A DNA stretch of 38,256 nucleotides, from positions 1 through 38,256 of IMG/VR virus record IMGVR_UViG_3300020470_000065; one strand, given 5' to 3'. The DNA is from a virus. The position numbers were made by a program, and so were the translations under genes. A model generated the notes under the pieces. It did no database searches. It saw only the letters and a program-made list of their open reading frames with translations, and was not told the DNA's origin. Shown here piece after piece: positions 24,266 through 32,018 of the stretch (position 1 is its first letter; each line of letters opens with the position of its first letter).

Positions 24266-27200
24266 TTATATCCTCGTTCTTGCTAGACTTCCCACATTAC
24301 CGACACAATCAATAACTTGTATCACGTTAGTTCCCTCTGGAGTTTCTATGTCAGGTCGATGGAATTTCATAACAGGATAGAGCATTGCATTATAACCAGT
24401 ATCAGTATTTATGAATACGTCAGGGATCTCATTAAAACCTGCACCACAATTTATAACTTTAATTTTTATAATTCCACCCTCCTCATCACACTCTTCAATA
24501 ACAGCTTTTGCACCATTATCAGGAACAATGGTCACAGTGTCCTTACTACAATCAAATCCAAATCCTGGATTTAAAGCATATATTCCATCAATACAAGCGA
24601 TCACTCCATATGTGGACTCAGGTATACAAACACCATCGACACAAATATGATTTGGAGGACAATCTGCATCAACACTACACTCACCACCAGAAGGAGGACA
24701 TCCAGGTGCTGTAAATGATACACTGTAATCAGGAGTGCTTCCCCAATTAGAATCAGCCAATTTTCCCTTCATACAATCATCCAATATAATATCAGGATTT
24801 GCTTCCAAGAAAGTTCTTATATCATAATCACTAAATCCCATTCTCTGAGCTTTAGGATACTCTACTTTACATCCAAAAAATCGAGTATCATCTCCAAGTG
24901 ATATATCACCCACCTCCTTCGTAATTACCTCATACATCTTAAGAGAAAAACGAGATTTAGTAGGTTCATCTATTCTTTGAGTTGTATTCGCAAATGGATC
25001 TAGAGAAGTTCTAACAATATTACCACTTGGGCCTCTTAAAACCCATCCTAGTGCTGCTGGATTTTTCTCCCACTCACTATAACTATTGTCCACATTAGTG
25101 ATAGTTCCCGTGATAATATGAGTTCCAGGTGTAACATTATCAACAGTAAAAAAGGTAGAACTATTATGAGATTCAAAAATTGTTGTAGATCCTAAGAATA
25201 ATCCATCAAAACTCATAGACCCTTGATTATCAGCCTGAACTTCAAACGTATAAGTTCCTGGTTCTGTGATTTCTACTTCCCACTCTCCTCTATGAGGTGT
25301 ATTAATAGTTACATCATAGGAAGGATAAACTCCATAAGTCTGTAAGAAAGGTGACCAACCTTTAGGATCGGTTAATACCCAATTATTGGCACTTGTACCA
25401 TCTTTAGCTAATAACCACTCAGATGTATCTTGTTCTATGGTTTGAACAACTCCTTCTTTATATTCACCTAATCGATATAGAATACCATCTATTTTAAATT
25501 GAGGAACTTGAGTATACTCTTCTTGAATATATGTCCCCAAATATTCTCCATCAGCATAGAACCACCATTGAGCAACACCTGCAGGATAGTCAGGATCTGT
25601 TCCATCAATTCTCTCTATACCATATCCCCCTTCCCAATCATATACTTCTCTGATGAACTTAAGCGAATCTATATCCGAGAAAGTAAAATCTGACTTTCCT
25701 CCAAATGGAAAATCACTCATATCTTTTGCCGTTGGAGAATCCCCTACGATAATAGATCCTGGTAACATACTTGGATCAAAATCTTCATTAATACAAATTT
25801 CTGGTTTGGCTGGAAGTTTGATACAATCATCAGGATATAGAGTAATCACATCTCCTTCATCATAAGGTACATCCCAGTTACCATTTGCTCTATGAACAGT
25901 AGTTTGGCATCTTCCAGCCCAAGTTCTTCTCATTCCACCTTGAGATCCGTCAGGTTTTGATATATAACCAAACCCTGTTTCTTTAACAATAACTTGAGTT
26001 ACTCCAATACCAGTGGTAGTGGGAGTACCATGATGAGGACTACAAATAATATTAACAACTTCACCAGGTGAATATCCTCTTCCTCCATTATTAATAGAAA
26101 TCATAGTTATAGCACCATTATTCACCCTATCCACATTAAGAGTGAAGTCTGTTCCATTTCCTCCCTCAGTTGTTAAATTTGTAGATCCCTCACTATATCC
26201 CGTTCCTCCTTGAAGATTTCTAACTGCTATTACTTTTCCATTACCATCAACTTCTGAAATCTCAACAGTAGCATTTCTACAATGCGTGTCATATGATTCG
26301 GGATCAGGTGTTATAACATTAATCAATCCTCCCATCTGAGGATGATTTTGACAGTAATAATATAAGGTATCTGGAGTATTATTATTAACTACGATTCTAG
26401 TATATGCTCCAATATTACCAGGAACTCCATCTACAGTGACCCCACGAGTATATTCAACTCCACAATTACTCACAATTTCTTCAGTTTGGGGTGAAAAAGA
26501 ATCTAAAGATGAAGCAATAATATTTCCAGAAGAATTTCTTAAAGCCCATGCTAAAGCACCTGGATTTGTATTCCAATCCAATGAGGCAGTGGTATCAAAA
26601 TGAGGAGTATTTTCTATGGAAGCAGTAATAATATGTTTTCCTGTTTGAGTAACATTAACAGAAAGAAACTTAGGTGTGTTATGAGGGCCTTTCAAATCAA
26701 CTCCTACTCCTGCATAAGCATCAGTACTACCTAAAAATACACCATCCCAACTAATAGTTCCCACATTATCTGCTTGCATCTCAAAAGTATAATCTCCTGT
26801 TTCCTGAATATCAACTTCCCAATTACCAACATGAGTTCCTGGTAAGACCTGATGAGATGGATAAACTCCATAATTTTGTAAAAACGGAGACCACCCATCA
26901 GTACTCAATACCCAATCATCAGAAGCTAATCCATCTTTAGCTAAAAGCCAAGAATCAGGAGTTGTAGTTTGATCGGTTCTATCACAATTATGAATTCCAT
27001 CTGATTTCTCAGAGAATCTTAAAGGATGTATTTTTTCAGCTTGACTCTCTTGATCAATAGTATACAAACTATCCCCTAATTGGAAAGTTGTAGTTGCTAC
27101 CCCTACAGGCCCATTTGAAAAATGTGCCTGATCAAAGATATAAGTTTTACCTCTTTCCAAGGTTAGAGTCCTTTGTTGTCTACCATCCACCACATACTTA

Positions 27201-28993
27201 TTGCCTGAAGGAGTTCCTTTTACTTTCACATTGAAAGTAACTCCGACTCCTAAACCAGCTCCTGTTCCGACATTAGTATCATCATAAGTAGGGTCGGTAA
27301 GATCACCAATACCACCCGTAGTACCAATACCTGTCCCATCACCAAAAACGGTAGTTCCAATTCCAACATCTCCTATGATCACCGTGCCTGTGAATCCTCT
27401 TCCATTACCACAATTATCTTGAAGACTTATAAAAGGTTCCTCAGAATAATTTCCTGGTAGAATAATATCAATTCCTAAAAGATCACCTGTAGCATTAACA
27501 ACTGCATTTCCAGCCGCACCAGAACCATTTCCACCCCAGAAAACAACTTGAGGGGCTCCACATATTTCAGGGCCCGAATAACAATCACTAAAGACATCAC
27601 TCAACGCTGATCCTGGATTAAAATCAAAATTGAAATTCTTAAGATTATCAGGAACATTAGTTAGTGCTTCAAAATCCTCTCCAACTTTTTGTGCTTTGTT
27701 AAAGATATCGGCAATATCTAATTTTTTATTTTCTGTTTTCTGATTAGCACCACCATTAAAATTCCATCTCTTTACTTTAGGATCTTCCCCACTATCACAT
27801 TTTTGCTCTTTATCTCTTCTATCTTCATATTCTTTCTTAGTCTCTCCCTCTTGTTTTGCTTCACCTGGCCCTTCGTCTGTCTTTATACATCCACCCACTT
27901 CACATTCTAAAAGAGATAATATTGTTTTTAAAACACTTCCAATACTTCCCATTAAACTTCCAATACTTCCAAATAAATTAGAAACAGGCCCTAGAATACC
28001 ATTAATTAAACTGGATAATTGGCCTGTAATCTGACCTATAAAATTACCAATAAAATTTTCTACAACACAGGTGGCAACATTTACAATCTTATCAATAAAA
28101 GAAGTGATTGCATTTCCAATCAGGTTACCTAGATTAGAAATCATTAATTTAAAAATACATGCAATCGCATCTATAATTTTCTTTTTTATTCCATTAGCTG
28201 CAAATCTACCTGATAAAGGATTAGTGGATAAAGCATTGTTTATTGCCGCTTCTAACTTTCTGATGAACTTTTTCTTCACCTTGTTCATCATCTTGGTGAT
28301 CCATTTTGATATTCTTTTAGCATACTCATCAACTGCTTCCTCAAAATCATCAATCCCATCCTCTATATCCTTTTTTAACTTCTCCAAATCAGATTCAATA
28401 CCTTCCGCAGCATCTTCTAAATTATCCACCCACGGGAATAATATATCATCTCTTCCTTCCTTTTCTTTTTTCTTCGTTGATTTAGTTTTTGTATTTGCTA
28501 CCCCAGAGACAGTTTCAGCACCAACATCACTACCATATTGAGTTTCTGGTTTCATAAACAAGGTGGATCCTGGTTGGAATCCACTTGCTGAATTCGGCCC
28601 TTTTCCCTCCTTTTTCTTAGAAAGTTCTGGTTTTGTGTTGGGAACAACTCTATCAATATACCAATTACCCGTATCCAGATTCTTAATTACATAAACAAGA
28701 GTATTAATAGGAAAGGTAGGAGATCCAACAGATTCACCCCTTAAACCAGAAGTAGGAAAAGGAGGATATGCCCAAGGAAGAGCCTCAGGAGCAACGTCAT
28801 CACTATGAATCCCAAATATACGAATCTTATATCGAGGAAGATTATATTCAGGATTACCTTTACCTGTATATTGAGTTTGTTGTAAAGTCTCTACATGACT
28901 AATATCATCCGCAACCTGAGCCAATCGAGGGGTTGTCCAACCCATCAACTCCTCATATTGTTTTTTAGTATATCTTTCAGTTTGAGACTTCAT
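24266..28993 (-). CDS. gp5: Giant gp5-like baseplate hub protein with inserted domains
   Basis: A 1575-residue protein. Residues about 10-125 are a gp5-type OB domain (YKIRIFGIHSDD, NTLVYVIKNLDTGNWYIDRV). Residues 185-250 are coiled coil. Residues 250-365 are a hydrophobic helical stretch (NLGNLIGNAITSFIDKIVNV). Then come a Cys-containing beta region (SGPEICGAPQVVFWGG), and a cupredoxin-like domain split into 597-669 and 846-895. His656 (KIHPLRFS) and Cys881/His884/Met887 (YYYCQNHPQMGG) are possible copper-type ligands. A PA14/jelly-roll-like module (about 681-835) sits between the halves, and a second copy is at about 1191-1335. Residues 1432-1456 hold a five-Cys motif. No tail-lysozyme domain is seen. 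It sits after the gp27-like hub and before the needle gene, as expected for a central hub. Confidence 0.75.
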   Translation of the reverse strand: MKSQTERYTKKQYEELMGWTTPRLAQVADDISHVETLQQTQYTGKGNPEYNLPRYKIRIFGIHSDDVAPEALPWAYPPFPTSGLRGESVGSPTFPINTLVYVIKNLDTGNWYIDRVVPNTKPELSKKKEGKGPNSASGFQPGSTLFMKPETQYGSDVGAETVSGVANTKTKSTKKKEKEGRDDILFPWVDNLEDAAEGIESDLEKLKKDIEDGIDDFEEAVDEYAKRISKWITKMMNKVKKKFIRKLEAAINNALSTNPLSGRFAANGIKKKIIDAIACIFKLMISNLGNLIGNAITSFIDKIVNVATCVVENFIGNFIGQITGQLSSLINGILGPVSNLFGSIGSLMGSIGSVLKTILSLLECEVGGCIKTDEGPGEAKQEGETKKEYEDRRDKEQKCDSGEDPKVKRWNFNGGANQKTENKKLDIADIFNKAQKVGEDFEALTNVPDNLKNFNFDFNPGSALSDVFSDCYSGPEICGAPQVVFWGGNGSGAAGNAVVNATGDLLGIDIILPGNYSEEPFISLQDNCGNGRGFTGTVIIGDVGIGTTVFGDGTGIGTTGGIGDLTDPTYDDTNVGTGAGLGVGVTFNVKVKGTPSGNKYVVDGRQQRTLTLERGKTYIFDQAHFSNGPVGVATTTFQLGDSLYTIDQESQAEKIHPLRFSEKSDGIHNCDRTDQTTTPDSWLLAKDGLASDDWVLSTDGWSPFLQNYGVYPSHQVLPGTHVGNWEVDIQETGDYTFEMQADNVGTISWDGVFLGSTDAYAGVGVDLKGPHNTPKFLSVNVTQTGKHIITASIENTPHFDTTASLDWNTNPGALAWALRNSSGNIIASSLDSFSPQTEEIVSNCGVEYTRGVTVDGVPGNIGAYTRIVVNNNTPDTLYYYCQNHPQMGGLINVITPDPESYDTHCRNATVEISEVDGNGKVIAVRNLQGGTGYSEGSTNLTTEGGNGTDFTLNVDRVNNGAITMISINNGGRGYSPGEVVNIICSPHHGTPTTTGIGVTQVIVKETGFGYISKPDGSQGGMRRTWAGRCQTTVHRANGNWDVPYDEGDVITLYPDDCIKLPAKPEICINEDFDPSMLPGSIIVGDSPTAKDMSDFPFGGKSDFTFSDIDSLKFIREVYDWEGGYGIERIDGTDPDYPAGVAQWWFYADGEYLGTYIQEEYTQVPQFKIDGILYRLGEYKEGVVQTIEQDTSEWLLAKDGTSANNWVLTDPKGWSPFLQTYGVYPSYDVTINTPHRGEWEVEITEPGTYTFEVQADNQGSMSFDGLFLGSTTIFESHNSSTFFTVDNVTPGTHIITGTITNVDNSYSEWEKNPAALGWVLRGPSGNIVRTSLDPFANTTQRIDEPTKSRFSLKMYEVITKEVGDISLGDDTRFFGCKVEYPKAQRMGFSDYDIRTFLEANPDIILDDCMKGKLADSNWGSTPDYSVSFTAPGCPPSGGECSVDADCPPNHICVDGVCIPESTYGVIACIDGIYALNPGFGFDCSKDTVTIVPDNGAKAVIEECDEEGGIIKIKVINCGAGFNEIPDVFINTDTGYNAMLYPVMKFHRPDIETPEGTNVIQVIDCVGNVGSLARTRI
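24989..25423 (-). repeat. PA14/jelly-roll-like module, copy 2, in gp5-like gene
   Basis: Codes residues about 1191-1335. It shares SEWLLAKDGTSANNWVL, GWSPFLQTYGVYPS, TYTFEVQADNQGSMSFDG, LFLGST, HIITGTI, NPAALGWVLR, SGNI and SLDPF with copy 1. It is a diverged internal duplication at the protein level. Confidence 0.8.
26489..26953 (-). repeat. PA14/jelly-roll-like module, copy 1, inserted in cupredoxin-like domain
   Basis: Codes residues about 681-835: SWLLAKDGLASDDWVL, GWSPFLQNYGVYPS, DYTFEMQADNVGTISWDG, VFLGST, HIITASI, NPGALAWALR. It lies between the two halves of a cupredoxin-like domain and is flanked by Cys670 and Cys844. Confidence 0.8.
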
Positions 28994-28999
28994 GCGTTT

Positions 29000-29263
29000 T
29001 TAATCGTCGTATACTCTACATTCCAGTGAATCTGGATGATTATCGCAATAAACTTCTAAGTGCTTATCTTCATGTCTGGTGTGCCAATCATTAATCTTTG
29101 CATCATTCTTATCTACCTCATCCTCACTATGTGCATGGAACGCATCATTATGCATTTCCAAATCTTCTTTACTGTACTCTAACATACCATGATTGATATG
29201 CTCCTTACCATCTTTAGGGTCAAGATAGACCTCGTGTTCTAAATCGTGTTTGGGAGTAGTCAT
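29000..29263 (-). CDS. Small His/Asp/Glu-rich protein of unknown function
   Basis: An 87-residue, very hydrophilic protein with 11 histidines and many acidic residues (HAHSEDEVDKNDAK, WHTRHEDKHLEVYC). Near its C-terminus is CDNHPDSLECRVYDD with two cysteines eight residues apart, which could bind metal or form a disulfide. No hydrophobic segment. It is six bases upstream of the gp5-like gene and just after the gp27-like gene, so it is probably co-expressed with the hub. It might be a metal-binding plug or assembly factor for the spike; there is no recognised family. Confidence 0.65.
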   Translation of the reverse strand: MTTPKHDLEHEVYLDPKDGKEHINHGMLEYSKEDLEMHNDAFHAHSEDEVDKNDAKINDWHTRHEDKHLEVYCDNHPDSLECRVYDD

Positions 29264-29268
29264 AATTT

Positions 29269-30633
29269 TTAAAATAATAGAACGTCAGTGGACGAATTGG
29301 ACGAAGAAGGAGATTTAACACCATAAGAATCTCTAACTAAATGCAATGCCGTAAAAGAATTAGTTTTAGTTCCGTGATGGCATAAATCCGCTATCATATA
29401 TATACCACTATCTCGCTTGTTACTTCCCACAGTGGTTTCTTTATTGGAAAGTTCTTCAAATTCACAATGAACTAAATCACCTGCATGTAAATCCAGATCA
29501 GCAGAGATAATAATCTGTATTGACATATTCATTTTTTGCCTATAATTTTGATGTGCTTGTTGAAAAATTTCCTCAACAACATATTTTGGTTCATCAGTTT
29601 TTTCGACTTGTTCCTCTACATCATCTGTTCCTTTTACTGTTTGACCAGTAGCAGTTGTAGTAACTTGAAAACCTGTTAGTTTTCCTAAAAAATCTTTAGC
29701 TAGTTGAGGTAATTTTTTACCTGCCATCACAGTATTGTCACCTGCAACCAATTCACTTTCTTTAGATTCACCCGTCACTTCATCGAAAGTGTTTATTTTA
29801 CTCCCCCATGCACCAGATTCAAATTGAGATAATGCATCTGTGCTTCTATTAACACATGACCATAAAATTTTAGCATCATAACTCGCAGGTACATTATCAT
29901 CAGACTTTTTATTTTCAATAAATCTTTTAATTGTTTTATCAGTAGTATCAAAAATTTTATCAAGAGATTTAAAATTATATCCTAATGAAGTTTCCCAAAA
30001 AAGATATCCAGCCGTTTTTCCTTTCGCACTTTTACCATCAGATACTTGTATATTAGGAATAGAAAGTTTTTGAATATCTAAAAGCAATTCAAAAGGATAC
30101 TTATTATCACCCCATTCATGATACTCATTCAAGGTCTCATCAATATCTAATGTTTTATTAGATCCTAAATTTGTTCTTATAATGGCAGATGCAATATCAG
30201 ATATTTTTCCTGAATATTTTGAATTACATCTATTTTCCAGTAAAGTATTGTCAAATGCTTCTTTAGACACAGCAGTTAAAGTATATGTTTGATTTTGAAA
30301 TGATTGTTTCATATTAGATATCTGTGCCAACCTTAAATTAGGCAAATCCATTCGTGTACCCTTTTCATCCTCTATGCTAAAGAAAACTTCTTCAGTTCCT
30401 TGAGCGATTTCAGCATCTAACAAACCGATACTAGACTGCGTTCCGTCATCTGCAGGTACAGTATTTCCTGTATCTACAATAAAAGCCATAACTTCCACAT
30501 AAGGCATAAAAACACTCTCTCTATATTCAATAATAGGATTACCCGTGCGAAGATCCACCAGTTCTTCATCACCAACATTTGCACGAATGGCTAATGCATT
30601 ATAAATGAAAGGGGTTTCTACTGATGATGTCAT
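29269..30633 (-). CDS. gp27-like baseplate hub protein
   Basis: A 454-residue protein with the T4 gp27 hub pattern. There is an N-terminal beta-barrel region (PYVEVMAFIVDTGNT, EVFFSIEDEKGTRMDLPNLR, YTLTAVSKEAFDN), then a helical arm (KISDIASAIIRTNLGSNKT), then the typical GYLFWETSLGYNFKSLDKIF segment at about 208-227. The C-terminal domain ends MSIQIIISADLDLHAGDLVH and DSGIYMIADLCHHGTKTNSF, as in phage tail hub proteins. gp27 forms the trimeric ring that joins the tube to the gp5 spike. It lies between the tape-measure-like genes and the gp5-like gene, matching that role. Confidence 0.8.
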   Translation of the reverse strand: MTSSVETPFIYNALAIRANVGDEELVDLRTGNPIIEYRESVFMPYVEVMAFIVDTGNTVPADDGTQSSIGLLDAEIAQGTEEVFFSIEDEKGTRMDLPNLRLAQISNMKQSFQNQTYTLTAVSKEAFDNTLLENRCNSKYSGKISDIASAIIRTNLGSNKTLDIDETLNEYHEWGDNKYPFELLLDIQKLSIPNIQVSDGKSAKGKTAGYLFWETSLGYNFKSLDKIFDTTDKTIKRFIENKKSDDNVPASYDAKILWSCVNRSTDALSQFESGAWGSKINTFDEVTGESKESELVAGDNTVMAGKKLPQLAKDFLGKLTGFQVTTTATGQTVKGTDDVEEQVEKTDEPKYVVEEIFQQAHQNYRQKMNMSIQIIISADLDLHAGDLVHCEFEELSNKETTVGSNKRDSGIYMIADLCHHGTKTNSFTALHLVRDSYGVKSPSSSNSSTDVLLF

Positions 30634-30637
30634 GATT

Positions 30638-32017
30638 TTAAACTTCCTGAACTATGGGTTGAATAATAGTGGTGGTATTGGTAATCATTCCATAACTACC
30701 TATCGAATAAGAAGTATTAGTAGCAAGATCATCATATGATTTATCCATAGGTGAGATGGGGGGTACAACACCACCCTGTGCATATGCCCCTGCTTGTTTT
30801 AAAGTCAGATTCACTCCCAAAAATGCTGCTCCAAGCTGAATTACTTTAGCAGCAGTGCTTAGGATGGCCCCTACAGGAGCAAGAGGATTAACTTCAGTTG
30901 TTGCTGTATCCTTAAAATATTCAGGGGTATAATATACACCTGTATCTGGATTAATTGGTATTCTCTCTTCTATTTCTTCTGAGGTTTCCAACAACAACTC
31001 CTCCACTGGGGGTGTATCTATAGCTACAGCAGTTTGTCCTTCTAGGACAGGATCTATAGCAGGATTTATAACATCCTCACTTTTTTTCTTACCTAATGCA
31101 CTCAATATATCTTTAATAGGATCGAATATACTTCCCCAGTTGAATCCTGGACTCGTAACTACATCAGGTTGAATTTGTGTTATTGTTGATAATTCTGTTT
31201 CTAATGATGGTACTGTTTGAGGATCGGGAACTTTACACACACATGGTTTGCATGGAGGACATCCTCCTCTTCCTCCACGTCTAGGCATAAAAGGTCGAGC
31301 GACTAAAGCAAGAGCAGCGGCTATTATTGCTCCATTAATTACCTTTTTTAATAATCTAGCAACTCTATCAAATTTCTCTACTGCTTCATCACCACCAATA
31401 TCTCTAATAGATTCTCTGAGAGCATCATAACCATCATATGCTTTTTCAATAAATCCTATCACCCCTTCCCACATAAACTTAGCAAATTGCATAATACCCT
31501 TAACAATAGGTTTTAGTTTCTTTACTATTTCCTCAACCACAGAAAGATTATTTAAAAGTAAATTAAGTAAAAATCCACCTGCTAAAAATGCTAGAAAATT
31601 TTTAAGAGAATCTAGTATCCCTGTTTGAGGAAGTAAATTTAAAAAATTGGGGGATTTTTTCTCTTTTTGTTTATTTTCTTCTAATTCCTTTTCTCTATTT
31701 TTTCTTCTCTCCTCCCTCATACTTTTCATTCTTTGAGAGAAAGAAGATACTCTAAATTTCAGTTGAAGTCCCAATAAATCTTTTATCATCAAAAGCTTAT
31801 CCTTTATGGAATCTTCTTTCGTAGTTATCAAATTGGCAGTAGGGATTGTAGTTGTCTTAATGGAGAGAGGAACTAAAGAGTTTTGAGGTTTAATGACGGG
31901 TTTTTCATCTTCCTTACTAGAACGATTTAATACCTGTTGAGACATCTCTTTCCCAGACTTGGATTTTTTCTTCTTCCTTCCTGATAATAATGATTTTCCT
32001 AAAGCAGATAATAACAT
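30638..32017 (-). CDS. Tape-measure-like tail protein II
   Basis: A 459-residue protein. It has a basic N-terminus (GRKKKKSKSGKEMSQQ), a long charged helix (MKSMREERRKNREKELEENK), and hydrophobic segments at about residues 128-158 (LDSLKNFLAFLAGGFLLNLL) and near 222-235 (VINGAIIAAALALVARPF). These are followed by a cysteine cluster (GGCPPCKPCVCKVP) and a C-terminus with AGAYAQGGVVPPISP. Its plan matches the neighbouring 506-aa protein, so the two look like distant relatives or partners. Hydrophobic helices plus a 'GGVV' C-terminus are typical of tape-measure proteins, which set tail length and pass into the host membrane. The T4 equivalent would be gp29 or gp28, but I cannot match it directly. 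Confidence 0.6.
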   Translation of the reverse strand: MLLSALGKSLLSGRKKKKSKSGKEMSQQVLNRSSKEDEKPVIKPQNSLVPLSIKTTTIPTANLITTKEDSIKDKLLMIKDLLGLQLKFRVSSFSQRMKSMREERRKNREKELEENKQKEKKSPNFLNLLPQTGILDSLKNFLAFLAGGFLLNLLLNNLSVVEEIVKKLKPIVKGIMQFAKFMWEGVIGFIEKAYDGYDALRESIRDIGGDEAVEKFDRVARLLKKVINGAIIAAALALVARPFMPRRGGRGGCPPCKPCVCKVPDPQTVPSLETELSTITQIQPDVVTSPGFNWGSIFDPIKDILSALGKKKSEDVINPAIDPVLEGQTAVAIDTPPVEELLLETSEEIEERIPINPDTGVYYTPEYFKDTATTEVNPLAPVGAILSTAAKVIQLGAAFLGVNLTLKQAGAYAQGGVVPPISPMDKSYDDLATNTSYSIGSYGMITNTTTIIQPIVQEV

Positions 32018-32018
32018 A

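Noticed and set aside
28071-28541. 156-codon plus-strand open frame with apparent hydrophobic segments
   Set aside because: It is the antisense of the coiled-coil and helical part of the gp5-like hub; no start signal or neighbouring genes on that strand.
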